Source: Amphimedon queenslandica
Taxonomy: Eukaryota; Porifera; Demospongiae; Haplosclerida; Niphatidae
DNA length: 23,843 nucleotides
Assembly (NCBI RefSeq): GCF_000090795.2
Contig: NW_003546575.1
Span: forward strand, 36,283-60,125
Reading direction: 5' to 3'
Under the pieces are notes generated by a model. It saw nothing but the letters and a program-made list of their open reading frames with translations, had not been told where the DNA came from and did no database searches. Both the position numbers and the translations under genes were made by a program. Positions 1 to 8,966 of the stretch are shown here, piece by piece. The number at the start of each line of letters is the position of its first letter. Position 1 is the first letter of the stretch.

Positions 1-329
1 TTATCTTGTTAAATATAAATTAAACTTTTCAGCTAGTATAGATTGAATAAATTACTGTCATGACAATTAAAACATCTAAATTATAGATAATTATTTGGCT
101 ATTGCATTTTTTAATGTTTGTGATTCAGTACAATATCTAAAAATTGAAATATTAATGTATAAGAATTGCAATTGGACTCACCACAGTTGTGTAGGCAGAA
201 CTAAGCAGTTTAATTATCATTCTTTTATTAAATTTTTTCATTTTAAAGGAAACAATACTCATTCATAAAATTCTGCAAAGTAGGGTTTGAAATCCTTGTA
301 CTATTTTTATGAATTATTATTTTTTATTA
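1..329. other. AT-rich stretch without a recognisable gene
   Basis: No convincing reading frame or RNA gene is visible. The sequence is very AT-rich. A short match, AGCAGTTTAATT near 207, recurs inverted near 16990, so the outer end of the large inverted repeat may reach into this stretch, but the similarity is too weak to place an edge. Confidence 0.5.
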
Positions 330-879
330 ATTAATGTTTATTATTATTAATTGAACTATTAATTATAATTATGGTTGAACTCAACCCCCTTGTTTCTTTT
401 ATTTTTTGACAACCCTACTTTTTCTTATTTAATAGAAATTTTTTTTATTTACTTGTTTCCATACTTTTTATTAAATTTTATTAATTAATAATCCTTTTTA
501 TTAATAATAACAATTTTTGCCTTACTTATCAGTTCATTGCTGGAAGAAAAGAATTTTGAAATAAAAACTATAAGAAGACCTATCGCATTTAAAAAACATT
601 TTTCATATAATTACTTTTTATTATTTTTTTTAATATTTGAATCATTAATTATATAAATAGCCTAGCTAAAAATTATTCATCATTATTGACCATTAATACT
701 AAGATCTATTTCCTGTTCTGAAACTATTTAAGTTTACATTCTGATTTAATTTCAGTTGCCGTTTTGCTCTCAAGTTAACTACTACAACCTTCTTTTTTAA
801 TAAAGCACTGAAGTCAGTTCAGTTATAAATTAAATTAGCTATCAATATATTTTCTTCTTATTTGGTAGCATACTTTATA

Positions 880-1427
880 ATGGATGATGCTGGTGATGAG
901 CACATAGTTCATCTGCCACCGCCAGTAGCTTGAGATGGAAGGCCTCCACCACCACCACCACCACTACCACCACCTCCAGCACTCCCCATCCCAGTCCGAA
1001 GAGCTGGAGGCCCGCCGGTGCTCCCTCCTGGAGGTGCACCGGTGCTCCCTCCTGGAGGTGCACCGGTGCTCCCTCCTGGAGGTGCACCGGTGCTCCCTCC
1101 TGGAGGTGCACCGGTGCTCCCTCCTGGAGGTGCACCGGTGCTCCCTCCTGGAGGAGCACCGGTGCTCCCTCCTGGAAGTGCACCGGTGCTCCCTCATGGA
1201 GGAGCCCCTCCTGACCCAGGACTGCCTTTGCTTCAACAGCAAAGGCAGCAGATAATAGCCCAGCTGAGGGCTGGGAATAGACAGATTGTAAGTCTTTACT
1301 ATGATGTACATAATATTGTCTTTATATTCCGTAATAGTATGCCAATCTACCAAGGAGAGCTGGCAGGGGCAGGGGCCGCAGGCCAAGGCCCAGAGGGGCC
1401 GTAACAAAAAACTATAACTTTTATTAA
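880..1427 (+). pseudogene. Proline-rich protein with Arg/Gly-rich tail, left-arm copy, with one in-frame stop
   Basis: The ATG at 880 follows a splice-acceptor-like TTTGGTAG (862-869) that is conserved in the right arm, so a 5' exon may lie upstream. The frame starts MDDAGDEH, is interrupted by TGA at 931-933, then continues in the same frame as a Pro/Gly-rich stretch, eight GGAPVLPP repeats, a Gln-rich amphipathic segment (LLQQQRQQIIAQLRAGNRQI) and, after a 50-nt intron (1288-1337, GTAAGT donor, TAATAG acceptor), the basic tail RRAGRGRGRRPRPRG. The stop TAA is at 1425-1427. The right-arm copy has the same intron position and stop and reads Gly (GGA) where this copy has TGA, so the stop is probably a single-base nonsense change. 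No known family is recognised. An RG-rich tail often binds RNA or DNA; that role is inference. Confidence 0.7.
1017..1208 (+). repeat. Coding minisatellite, eight 24-bp units
   Basis: Eight head-to-tail 24-bp units begin GGTGCTCCCTCCTGGAGG and each encodes the octapeptide GGAPVLPP. The first five are identical and the last three carry one to three substitutions (units at 1137, 1161, 1185). The right-arm copy has only about three diverged units, so the array expanded here or contracted there after the arms duplicated. Unit length is a multiple of three, so copy-number changes keep the frame. Confidence 0.95.
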
Positions 1428-1593
1428 CTATGTACTTCATCATAATAATAGATGTTAAAAAATAATTAAACTGTGAATTAAAAGTACATCAACGTTAAGC
1501 CAGGAAGAAAATACATTAGTAATGCCAAGTGTTTGACAAGACATAAATGCTTATTCCCTTTAGTTTCTTTCAATATTTCTAGAAAACAAGCGT

Positions 1594-1972
1594 AACAGGG
1601 TAAAAAAATTCCTATAATTGATTTCACCACCTTGCAAGTACAACTTGGTCATTATTAAGACTTATAGAGGTTCTCTCTACCTTCTAATGCTTCTAGAGAA
1701 GTCTTTAGACAGTATCTTAATGTTCTCTTGCTGTTAGAAAGCTCTTAACTTTGTCCCATGTGTAAGCCGCCATTTTGTTTGCCGTGACCACACCCACTCA
1801 AGTAAAGGAGCGTGGGCAGGTGGTTGCTAAGGCTTGTTATTTCTCCAATACAACGTGTATAGAAGAAATGTAAGTGTGGACATACAAATAAATAAATATA
1901 TATATATATAGATAGCGACGGTGAAATCAATTATAGGAACGACCTAGGGGCTACGCCCCCAGGTCGTTAAAA
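1594..1972. mobile_element. Non-autonomous insertion in the left arm, with TIRs and a terminal hairpin
   Basis: About 380 bp are absent at the matching point of the right arm (near 13210). Inside are inverted copies of TTCCTATAATTGATTTCACC at 1609-1628 and 1920-1939, typical of a MITE. A strong hairpin follows at 1938-1968. A TA microsatellite lies at 1897-1910, and a GCCGCCATTTTG box at 1766-1777 resembles a YY1-type core promoter motif. The exact edges and target duplication are unclear; AAAAATTC-like sequence occurs at both ends. No protein is encoded. Confidence 0.65.
1938..1968. repeat. GC-rich hairpin, 14-bp stem with 3-nt loop
   Basis: AACGACCTAGGGGC (1938-1951) pairs with GCCCCCAGGTCGTT (1955-1968) with one mismatch, around the loop TAC. 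The GC-rich stem stands out sharply in an AT-rich region. It sits at the very end of the insertion, which fits a transposon terminus (Helitron-like elements end in a hairpin). I do not see a clear CTRR end directly after it. Confidence 0.75.
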
Positions 1973-2016
1973 ATTCACACTACCGTATTGCATGATTTAA
2001 AAAAATGAAATCTTAC

Positions 2017-2724
2017 CTAATAATCATTATAATGGACATACTGATTACGTACATAAACATGTACAGTGCCGTCATTCATAATCTACAAAAACAACACATG
2101 AATACTTTCCAATGTGCAAACAATTGTTGCTTGTTAATGAGAACATGCATGCACATAATAATATTATTACAATAAACTAACAATCATCAACGAAAGATGT
2201 ACTGGCAAACAACAACTTATAGTGATAGTACCTACTGTGGCCATGCTTATATGACATACCCATCAAACAAATATAGATGTACATGTAACCTTGAATCATA
2301 CCCTATGACAAAATACATAGGACACTTTGGAATCTCACAATATTTAATCTTACTACATATTCCATTCCTTAGACTACAGTAATGTAAAACCTATGCAGGC
2401 ACCTCCTGCAGTGTGATACAACGACTCATCAAGGACCTACAATAAAACATTAAGTTGCATTTAATAATGAAATAAATTTAGTTACAACAATCGAAATCCA
2501 AAACTGCCTTTAATTATATTGCACATTCCAATATCAAGCAATGAAAATATTGCTGAATCATCAAATCCTTTCCATCTGTCATTACCTGTAAAGCATAGTA
2601 ACATAAACACATCAACTGCAAACAATGTAAACACACGGGCTAATAATAACAATAGTACAAACAGTAATGGTGAACAAACTCTATTACCAATCACATGGAA
2701 CTTTTGTATTCCTTGTAACTCCAT
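2017..2724 (-). CDS. Small membrane protein, left-arm copy, two putative exons
   Basis: The first exon starts at ATG 2722-2724, just after an acceptor-like TTTTATAG conserved in both arms, and reads MELQGIQKFHVIGN. It then has a strongly hydrophobic stretch (LLFVLLLLL), a second one (FAVDVFMLLCF), and a soluble loop GNDRWKGF, ending at a stop at 2482-2484. A probable last exon at 2082-2017 follows a TTTTTGTAG acceptor and reads NDGTVHVYVRNQYVHYNDY before TAG. The right arm has the same exon (13109-13177) with an in-frame 3-nt difference, which supports coding. The donor joining the two exons is not resolved, and an insertion (about 2095-2450) lies in the putative intron. Two membrane segments are likely; no family is recognised. 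The gene converges on the proline-rich gene. Confidence 0.45.
2083..2481. other. Left-arm-specific insertion or duplication, no gene seen
   Basis: Most of about 2095-2450 has no counterpart in the right arm. The segment TTCCAATGTGCAAACAAT, followed by TTAATGAGAACATGCA and CAATCATCAA (about 2108-2195), is repeated in the same orientation at about 3201-3262, next to the 25-bp repeat array. This suggests that part of the inner flank was copied into the arm, or that one element inserted twice. No supported reading frame is present. Confidence 0.5.
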
Positions 2725-3172
2725 TATAGTACATATGTACTTACAACAAACTATAAAAGGATGAAATTCATGCATGATAATCATCAAACACAACAAGCAC
2801 AATAAATGCATCAATAATCCACTACATGTACACTATACTAAACAAATACATGTATATGCATAATATACCTTATGTTTGTCACAAACATACATTACAAACC
2901 ACTAGCAAGATACAGGTGCTGACATAGAGGAACGTCCCCTTCATCTGTTGAGTCTCATTCTAAGTCTGACCTCACTCTTTAACACCACATTTTAGTCCTA
3001 AGTATACCTGTATAAATTATGAATGTGACATACAAGTACTAACTAATAATGATAATGGTAGCATCTACAATGTTTCTGATTGGATCATACATGTATGTGC
3101 ATGCATGTATTTTAGACATAATATTGCTCACTAATGCTAACCTCAGTTAAGATACTTTCATGACCTCCTTCA
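2725..3172. other. Inner part of the left arm, no firm gene
   Basis: This part aligns well with 12397-12800 inverted. It lies upstream of the membrane-protein ATG and could hold its 5' exons or promoter. The right-arm equivalent has a short open frame starting MRFKVWRDVSLCEHMYLVV, but the left copy is broken in the same place, so I do not call an exon. Confidence 0.4.
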
Positions 3173-3267
3173 TATGAAATATCATTGTGTGCATAAAGTA
3201 TTTCCAATGTGCAAACAATATTTTTTTAATGAGAACATGCACATGTTACAACAATCATCAATACAAG

Positions 3268-3453
3268 ATGCGCAACATCAGCTGGCAAGCATTTATTATG
3301 CGCACAGCATTGATGGCAGCATCATTCAAATGCGCAACATCAGCCGGCAAGCATTAACTTAATGATGCGCACAGCATTGATGGCAGCATTATGCGCAACA
3401 TCAGCTGGCAAGCATTTACATACATGTAATGCGCACAGCATTGATGGCAGCAT
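3268..3453. repeat. Alternating array of six 25-bp repeats (A/B type)
   Basis: Two related 25-bp words alternate three times. Type A begins ATGCGCAACATCAGC and occupies 3268-3292, 3330-3354 and 3391-3415. Type B begins ATGCGCACAGCATTGATGG and occupies 3298-3322, 3365-3389 and 3429-3453. Every word begins ATGC and ends GCAT, so the ends are inverted. Spacers are 1 to 13 bp. The array is more GC-rich than its surroundings and lies between the left arm and the 3' end of the Helitron. Tandem repeats near one end are known in several Helitron/Helentron families; assignment to this element is inference. Confidence 0.9.
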
Positions 3454-3990
3454 TAACATGCATGATGATCATTATTATATTATGTATAGAATTACTGCTT
3501 GAATAATACTAAATGTAAAATAACAACTTTTAATGTTACTCAAAAATTTGTCATGTCATGACTTCAAATTTTGTCAGCAGAGCCAAGATCTATAAGCATC
3601 AGTTATTTGTAATAAACATGTAGTACAAGCCACAAACAAGATCCAGATTTGATAATGACAGCTTCCTCCCTTCCTAACCCTCTGTCCTACATAAATAATA
3701 GTCACACAAATTTGAATCAATGCTAAACTCTAATGAACAGTAAACCTCTTTCACACCCTCTCCCTGTCCATTGTAGCAACAAGTAAACAATATTTACTGT
3801 TATTTGTTATACCGTGATTAATCTCACTTCCTGAATGCAGTTAGATCTCTTCATACTGAGCAATACTGGATGGATATGCACCAATGGTTTTCAGACACAC
3901 TCACACTTCACTCACATTGTACAACATGCAGTGAAATATAAATGATGGACCTCCCATAAACCATACCCACTTTCCATCAACAATCAATGC
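3454..3990. other. 3' flank of the Helitron, no gene seen
   Basis: The stretch is AT-rich and non-coding. Relative to the minus-strand Helitron it is downstream and should contain the element's 3' terminus. I could not identify a convincing terminal hairpin followed by CTRR here. Confidence 0.4.
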
Positions 3991-4709
3991 TTAAGAAATA
4001 TTAATAGACTTAACTGCTTGGAAATGATTAGTACCAACATGCTTCAAATACAAAGCAGGTGTATTAGTATCACAAGGAATGCCATATAAAGTTTTGGTGC
4101 CATATCTAGCCCAGCCAACAAAAGTAGGAGTTAGTGAATATGAATATATGGTTGTACCTAATATTGCAGATAATGTAATAATCTCTGTGTCAGTGGCCCA
4201 CACACAATTTCTATACATTTTGGACTTATTTATGTAATCATATATGCTTGAATATCTGGTTGCACTTAATGTACTATTAAACAATTCTTCTTCAAAGTTT
4301 GGCATATTACTAACAATTGCTTTACGTAATTCGTAATGCTGAGAAATTGACCCAGTAATGAGATATGAAATAAACAGTTCCCATCACCAGGGACATCAAG
4401 AGTACTATTAGGAACTCTTTCATCTGACAATGGTGTTGTTGGACTACCAGGTAAGATTCTAGCAGCTGTGACAAATTTGAGATTTAAAATCTCACACCAC
4501 CTTCTTTGATATTCTTCATTACCAGAGTAATGAACATAATCCCATTGTCTCCTTCTCACAATATCTGGGTTGGGAGGCTCTTCATAAGTAAAGATGACAT
4601 CATCATCTTTTTTTGGATTACTTGTCTTTAATTTAATGCTTGACAGTTTTATAGATACAATCAGACTACTTCTACAATGGTCATTTTTTACAACACTTGG
4701 TTTTATCAT
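3991..4709 (-). pseudogene. Helitron C-terminal OTU-like cysteine protease domain, frameshifted
   Basis: Two overlapping frames cover it. The upstream part ends with LDVPGDGNCLFH, the OTU catalytic Asp/Cys box. Right after the Cys the frame shifts (about 4365-4376); the downstream frame then reads ISYLITGSISQHYELRKAI, as expected after the Cys loop in OTU proteins, and continues to a catalytic-His-like HVGTNHFQAV before the stop at 3991. OTU domains are known from some Helitron/Helentron proteins, where their job is not settled. Confidence in the family is good; activity is lost through the frameshift. Confidence 0.82.
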
Positions 4710-7485
4710 CTTTTGGTTTACATTTAATGTTTGAGAGTTTTATAGATACAATGAGACTACTACAACTATCACCATTTTTGACATTAAATTTGGTTTTTAG
4801 GTCTTTCAAATTAATTGAAACAATTAATTTATCATCTTTTTTTGAGCGAGGCAATACCAAAGCAGTATTGTCAGTACTACTGTCTACATCAACTTTTCTT
4901 TTTTGGGGGCAAGGCTTATTTAAAGCATTATTGTCACATATTTTTCTCTTTTTGGGGCGATTAGACTTTTGTAAATCAGTACTCTTACGTTTATTGCCAC
5001 TAACAGTACTGTTACTAGTACTTTGTACATGACTTACAGACACCTTGGCATTCTTACTACATGGTTCACCATCATCAATTATACCAGTCACTTGAATCTT
5101 TCTCTTCTTTCCTTTACTTTTCTTGATTTGAGGTAAGTCATTCCGAAAATTAGTTCTCAGTCTGTTAATTTCATTAATGCACGGATTACTAACTTTAACA
5201 AAGAGAGGATCAAATGATAATAAATGTAATCCATTTAATGTACGTACACGAGACAATGCAACATATGCCATACCATCCCCAAAAACATCAGTCGATAAAT
5301 CAATAATGGCTGTATCTAGTGAGAAGCCCTGACATTTATGTATAGTAATAGCATAAGAAAGTATGAGGGGAAACTGTTTCCTATGTATATACAAATTCTT
5401 AGATAGCATAAATCTAGATGTAACCCTTTCTATGTCACAAGGAACATCAATATGATCCAATTTGATTGATATACATGTAGCATAAATACCCATTACTGTA
5501 CCAATGGCACCATTAACTAATCCTACAGTCACATCAATATTACGTCTTAGCATTACTCTACAGCCTACTGCTAAAGACAATACAGTTTCTAAACCAGCTG
5601 TTTTGCTTGGTTGATCTTTTAGTTTATCTAATTTTTTTTCTTGTTTTTTGTCACATTTTGCTGTGCTGCCACTTTCATCAACAACATCAACACATGCTAA
5701 TTCTATTTTCTCAGTTTCTAGACTTTCTAACATTAATTCATTGATTTTTTGGCAGGCATCTACCTTAGAAAATAGGGAAATTGGAGGATTTGTTCCTTCA
5801 CTTTCCAATTCCTTATATTTTTCTTGTATTGAAACATTAAATACATGACTTTTAAGCATATCAATAGTATCATCAGTCAGACAGCCATGCCTAACAGAAT
5901 CAAGCATTTTAAAGAAAGTTTTATCTCCTTTTTGTCGCTCATTGATTGTTAGTTCATCATATTCTACTGTTTCTTTCCATATGTTAACTGCATTTGCTGC
6001 TCCAAGTCTAGTTTTTACTAGTTTGTTGCTAATTTTATTAAATACTGGCCTACCATTAACTGGTGGCAATTGTAAGAGGTCACCTACAAATAAAATATTT
6101 TTGGATCCAAACCATTCATCAGTTCCAAATATATCTTCTAAGCGCATGTGTAAGTATGCTAGATTTAGATTGGATACCATAGATACCTCGTCTACTTTTA
6201 TAATTTTTAAATTTTTAAGTGTCATTTTTATTCTTTTCTGAGCTTCTTTACTCAAAGCCCAATATCCAGCTGTCTTTCCCTCATGCTCTATCGGTAGCTG
6301 AAATAATCTATGTATTATTAGTCCACCTACATTAAATGCAGCTATACCTGTTGGTGCTACTATAGCACACATAATTTCACTACTTTTTGGATGCCATATG
6401 TCGTCCACTAGGCATTTTATTGCCTCTATCAAAAACGATTTACCAGTTCCACCTACACCACCAATAAACATTCTTAGCGGTTTGATATTATCTAATCTAA
6501 GTAGTCTTGAAGACTCATTCTCTAATAAGTCTTCACGTTCTTCTTGACTTATAAGATGACTCTTAATTTTATCAAAAATTCTTTTTTGATCTACATTAAG
6601 CATTGCCTCTCTTTGCTCTAATGTTAAATTAGGTACATTTATGTGCATGTCAGCTATATCAGCTACTGCTTCCATTATTTCACCTAGTAATTGAGGCTCA
6701 TCATCTTCCTTGTTATCAGGAAGTTCTTCAGTGAAACCGGCTTTATTTCTTGCATCGACTATTTTCTTCCAATTATGTTCAGCTTCTAATAATTTCTGTA
6801 GTTTGTTAAAATGATTTTCAATGCCACGTATAGATGCTTCTCTGTAACGCCTAAAAGCTTCTTCCATTGTTTCTCCTTCCATTACAAGTGTGCTCTCGTC
6901 TCTAAAAGACACAATTAGAAATATTAGCGAGTAATAAAAATCGTTTCTTTCCGCTTCTTGCATAGGATTAAATTTCCTATGGTTTGGAAGGACTGGCTTT
7001 GATCGAAGTTTGTATTCTCTTTCTCGATTTTCTCCTATTTTATTAAATTTGTAATTGGCAACAAATTCATAAAGAGATACATCTTCCATGTTATTCGGTC
7101 TTGTTGGATAAAAGTCTTCAATTATGCTAGGATTAAAGATGTTTTTCGAAGATCGATCCATTTTACTTAAATATGAATAGTTTTTGATTTTTCTGCTCCT
7201 CTTATGAGGCAAGTACACATTAACGTACTGTACAGTTACTGATTTCATGTATAAACTTTCACCGAGAAGAAGATCGCTAGCTTCATATAGTCCTATTTCT
7301 TTAGCTCGAAGTAATTTTTGGCCGATTTTCCAAAGCCTGCTGTATATGTTGTCACAGCTGCTGACTTCATCCCATAAGTGCTGTGCATGACTCTTTTCTG
7401 CTTTAGTGACATATCCAGTTACATACTCTGTTAAGAAAAGACTCCTCTCTGCTATGTATTGCAGGTCCGTATTTGCACACCACAA
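4681..7485 (-). pseudogene. Helitron PIF1-type helicase with basic, repeat-containing tail (longest open frame)
   Basis: An uninterrupted frame of about 930 codons begins just upstream of the Rep tyrosines and covers the helicase. Walker A is GGVGGTGKS (about residue 342), then VAPTGIAA, Walker B with IKVDEVSMVS (about residue 430), GDLLQLPPVNG, and the C-terminal TIHKCQGFSLD and YVALSRVRTL motifs of the PIF1/RecD-like family. The tail after the helicase has several nuclear-localisation-like clusters (KGKKRKI, RPKKRKI, PQKRKV) and a repeated LIVSI(N/K)L motif. The frame ends by frameshift near 4700, with the same repeat continuing in the next frame. It would unwind DNA during rolling-circle transposition. 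Confidence 0.92.
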
Positions 7486-8721
7486 TTTCAGCAGTAAAGG
7501 ATTATAGTCGTTGACTCGAACTTCTTTTCAATTTCGTTTGAGATAATATATTTTATTGCATGATTTCAAGCTGTTTTTTACATCATTGATGCAAATACAA
7601 TCTCGTACTGGTCTAGGAAAATCAAATCGGCATCTAGATACGTAGGTCTTGCCGACTTTAATATTTCGCTTGTAGTATTTGCTGCACTTGTGCATTTGGT
7701 ATTTTGTTACCAAAAAATTTAAATCAGGCGACGTATTACTATCTGGTATATGACAGGTAATCCTATCTTGTATGAAAGAACAGACTTCTTCTGGACAATC
7801 GATACCGACAACAGGAGGATTTTCAATCTATAGGAGGATGTGATAATGAGGCGCTCCACGCATTTGATATTCTTTTTTAACATAATATTCCTCTACTTTG
7901 CCTAGAACACCTCTCTGGAGAATGACTATGTTAAAGAAATCCTTAAATTTGTATGAAAATTGTCGCGATACTGAAACAGGGTCCTCAGTACATAATCTAG
8001 AAATACTATATGATTGTGGAGCATTATTTACTTTTCTTGAATATTGCGCTATATCAGCTGAATCATATTCAGCACAACTTAATGTTAGGAAAAGTGTTGG
8101 TGAGCCATACTCAGCAATCATTGCTTTGACTTCACCTTTCACACGGAACCAATGTGCCCCGTATTGGAGCCAACATGGTACTTAAATTGCCCTCAAATTC
8201 TTCATCTAACACATTTATTTTTTCTAATATTTCAGCAACAGTTTGACCAACATTGCCCCTTGATGTTTTCAATAAATTATATATGCCAGTTTTTAAGGCC
8301 TTGTTAATTTTTAATCCGTAATAGTGCAAACAATATGAATGATTTCTATGAAATCTGGAATCTTTGTTTAAAAGTCTTGATTTTATGTATTCACTAAATG
8401 ATAAAGTCTGTGCAGGATAGCTATGTCTGGGATGATGCTCTCCATATTGTCCAGTAGGAAATAAAGTAGGAAAGCATAACAAATCAAGATGCTCTTGCCT
8501 AATGTCTATAGGCGCTTCCTTTACATTCATTAATTTATATTGACTGATATCAAAACCTGTTGCAATTTTACTATCAAGATTTCTAATGGTATATGCCGAA
8601 AGGCCATTTAAATCTTGATCATTTGCTTTTTCAAGCATTTTACAAGTAGTATTGCTAACTACTTGTATGACTTTTTTAGACGATTCGTCGATGGAATCAT
8701 CATCTACGTTTCTATAAAGCC
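7387..8721 (-). pseudogene. Helitron Rep domain (HUH endonuclease, Y2)
   Basis: Starts NWLYRNVDDDSIDES directly left of the MITE, continues through CFPTLFPTGQYGEHHPRH and YIKSRLLNKDSRFHRNHSY, then TLFLTLSCAEYDSAD and the metal-binding HUH motif GAPHYHILL (about 7833-7860). The catalytic tyrosines appear in TEYVTGYVTKAEK, spaced Y-x3-Y as in Helitrons (about 7400-7430). TAG at 7828-7830 falls just after HILL, where Helitrons usually have Trp. TGA at 7528-7530 and a frameshift near 8155 (after LAPIRG) also break it. The domain would nick and join single-stranded DNA at the element ends. Confidence 0.88.
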
Positions 8722-8725
8722 AATT

Positions 8726-8962
8726 GTGACCATAATTGACAAAAGGTACCTTATGGCAGATTTTAAAATTCATCATTATAATGAAAAATATTAACCTGTG
8801 AGTGCTCTGTTAAACAAGCATTGTTTCTAAAAGTTACATAGTAACTTTTTGCATCTTGTGGAGTAATTTTATGATAAATGGGGCTCAGGAAGTTGGATTT
8901 TTTTGGCTATAAAGACAAATTTCACTACCCGCCATAAGGTACCTTTTGTTAATTATGGTCAC
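8726..8962. mobile_element. 237-bp MITE inserted in the Helitron Rep coding region
   Basis: Terminal inverted repeats of 32 bp begin GTGACCATAATTRACAAAAG and end CCTTATGGC, differing at one position (8726-8757 and 8931-8962). AATT flanks both sides (8722-8725 and 8963-8966) as a target duplication. Element plus one duplication is 241 bp, and the coding frames on the two sides differ by exactly that offset, so the insertion was into intact coding sequence reading ...IEIN then WLYRN. The interior has a 40-codon open minus-strand frame that I take as chance. The TIRs and a 4-bp duplication do not let me name the superfamily. Confidence 0.9.
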
Positions 8963-8966
8963 AATT

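Larger units (their letters stand above)
330..3172. repeat. Left arm of a large inverted repeat
   Basis: This arm matches the reverse complement of 12397-16890 in an ordered series of blocks. Left 330-520 pairs with about 16720-16890; 690-1430 with 13390-15215; 1430-1594 with 13215-13390; 1975-2090 with 13095-13200; and 2470-3172 with 12397-13045. Matches include non-coding sequence, so this is a DNA duplication and not only gene similarity. By eye the arms differ at roughly one base in five, which suggests an old event. Left-only insertions are at about 1594-1972 and 2095-2450. The inner edge is near the shared TTTCATGACCT at about 3160, after which the sides diverge. I infer either an inverted segmental duplication or very long terminal repeats of an unknown element; the sequence alone does not decide. 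Confidence 0.85.

Noticed and set aside
875-1255. Long frames on both strands over the minisatellite, including a His-rich one and a Val-rich one
   Set aside because: A 24-bp repeat keeps several frames open at once. Only the frame that begins at 880 and uses the 50-nt intron is conserved in the other arm.
1897-1910. TATA box in the left-arm insertion
   Set aside because: It is a plain TA microsatellite with no gene in a suitable place.
3268-3453. CRISPR array
   Set aside because: Two word types alternate and spacers are only 1-13 bp, in eukaryotic sequence; no cas genes are present.
5942-6241. Plus-strand frames within the helicase region
   Set aside because: They are antisense shadows of the minus-strand helicase, which has clear motifs.
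8769-8920. A 40-codon open frame inside the Helitron gap that looked like missing Rep sequence
   Set aside because: It lies wholly within the MITE; removing the MITE joins the two Rep frames directly, so no coding is missing.
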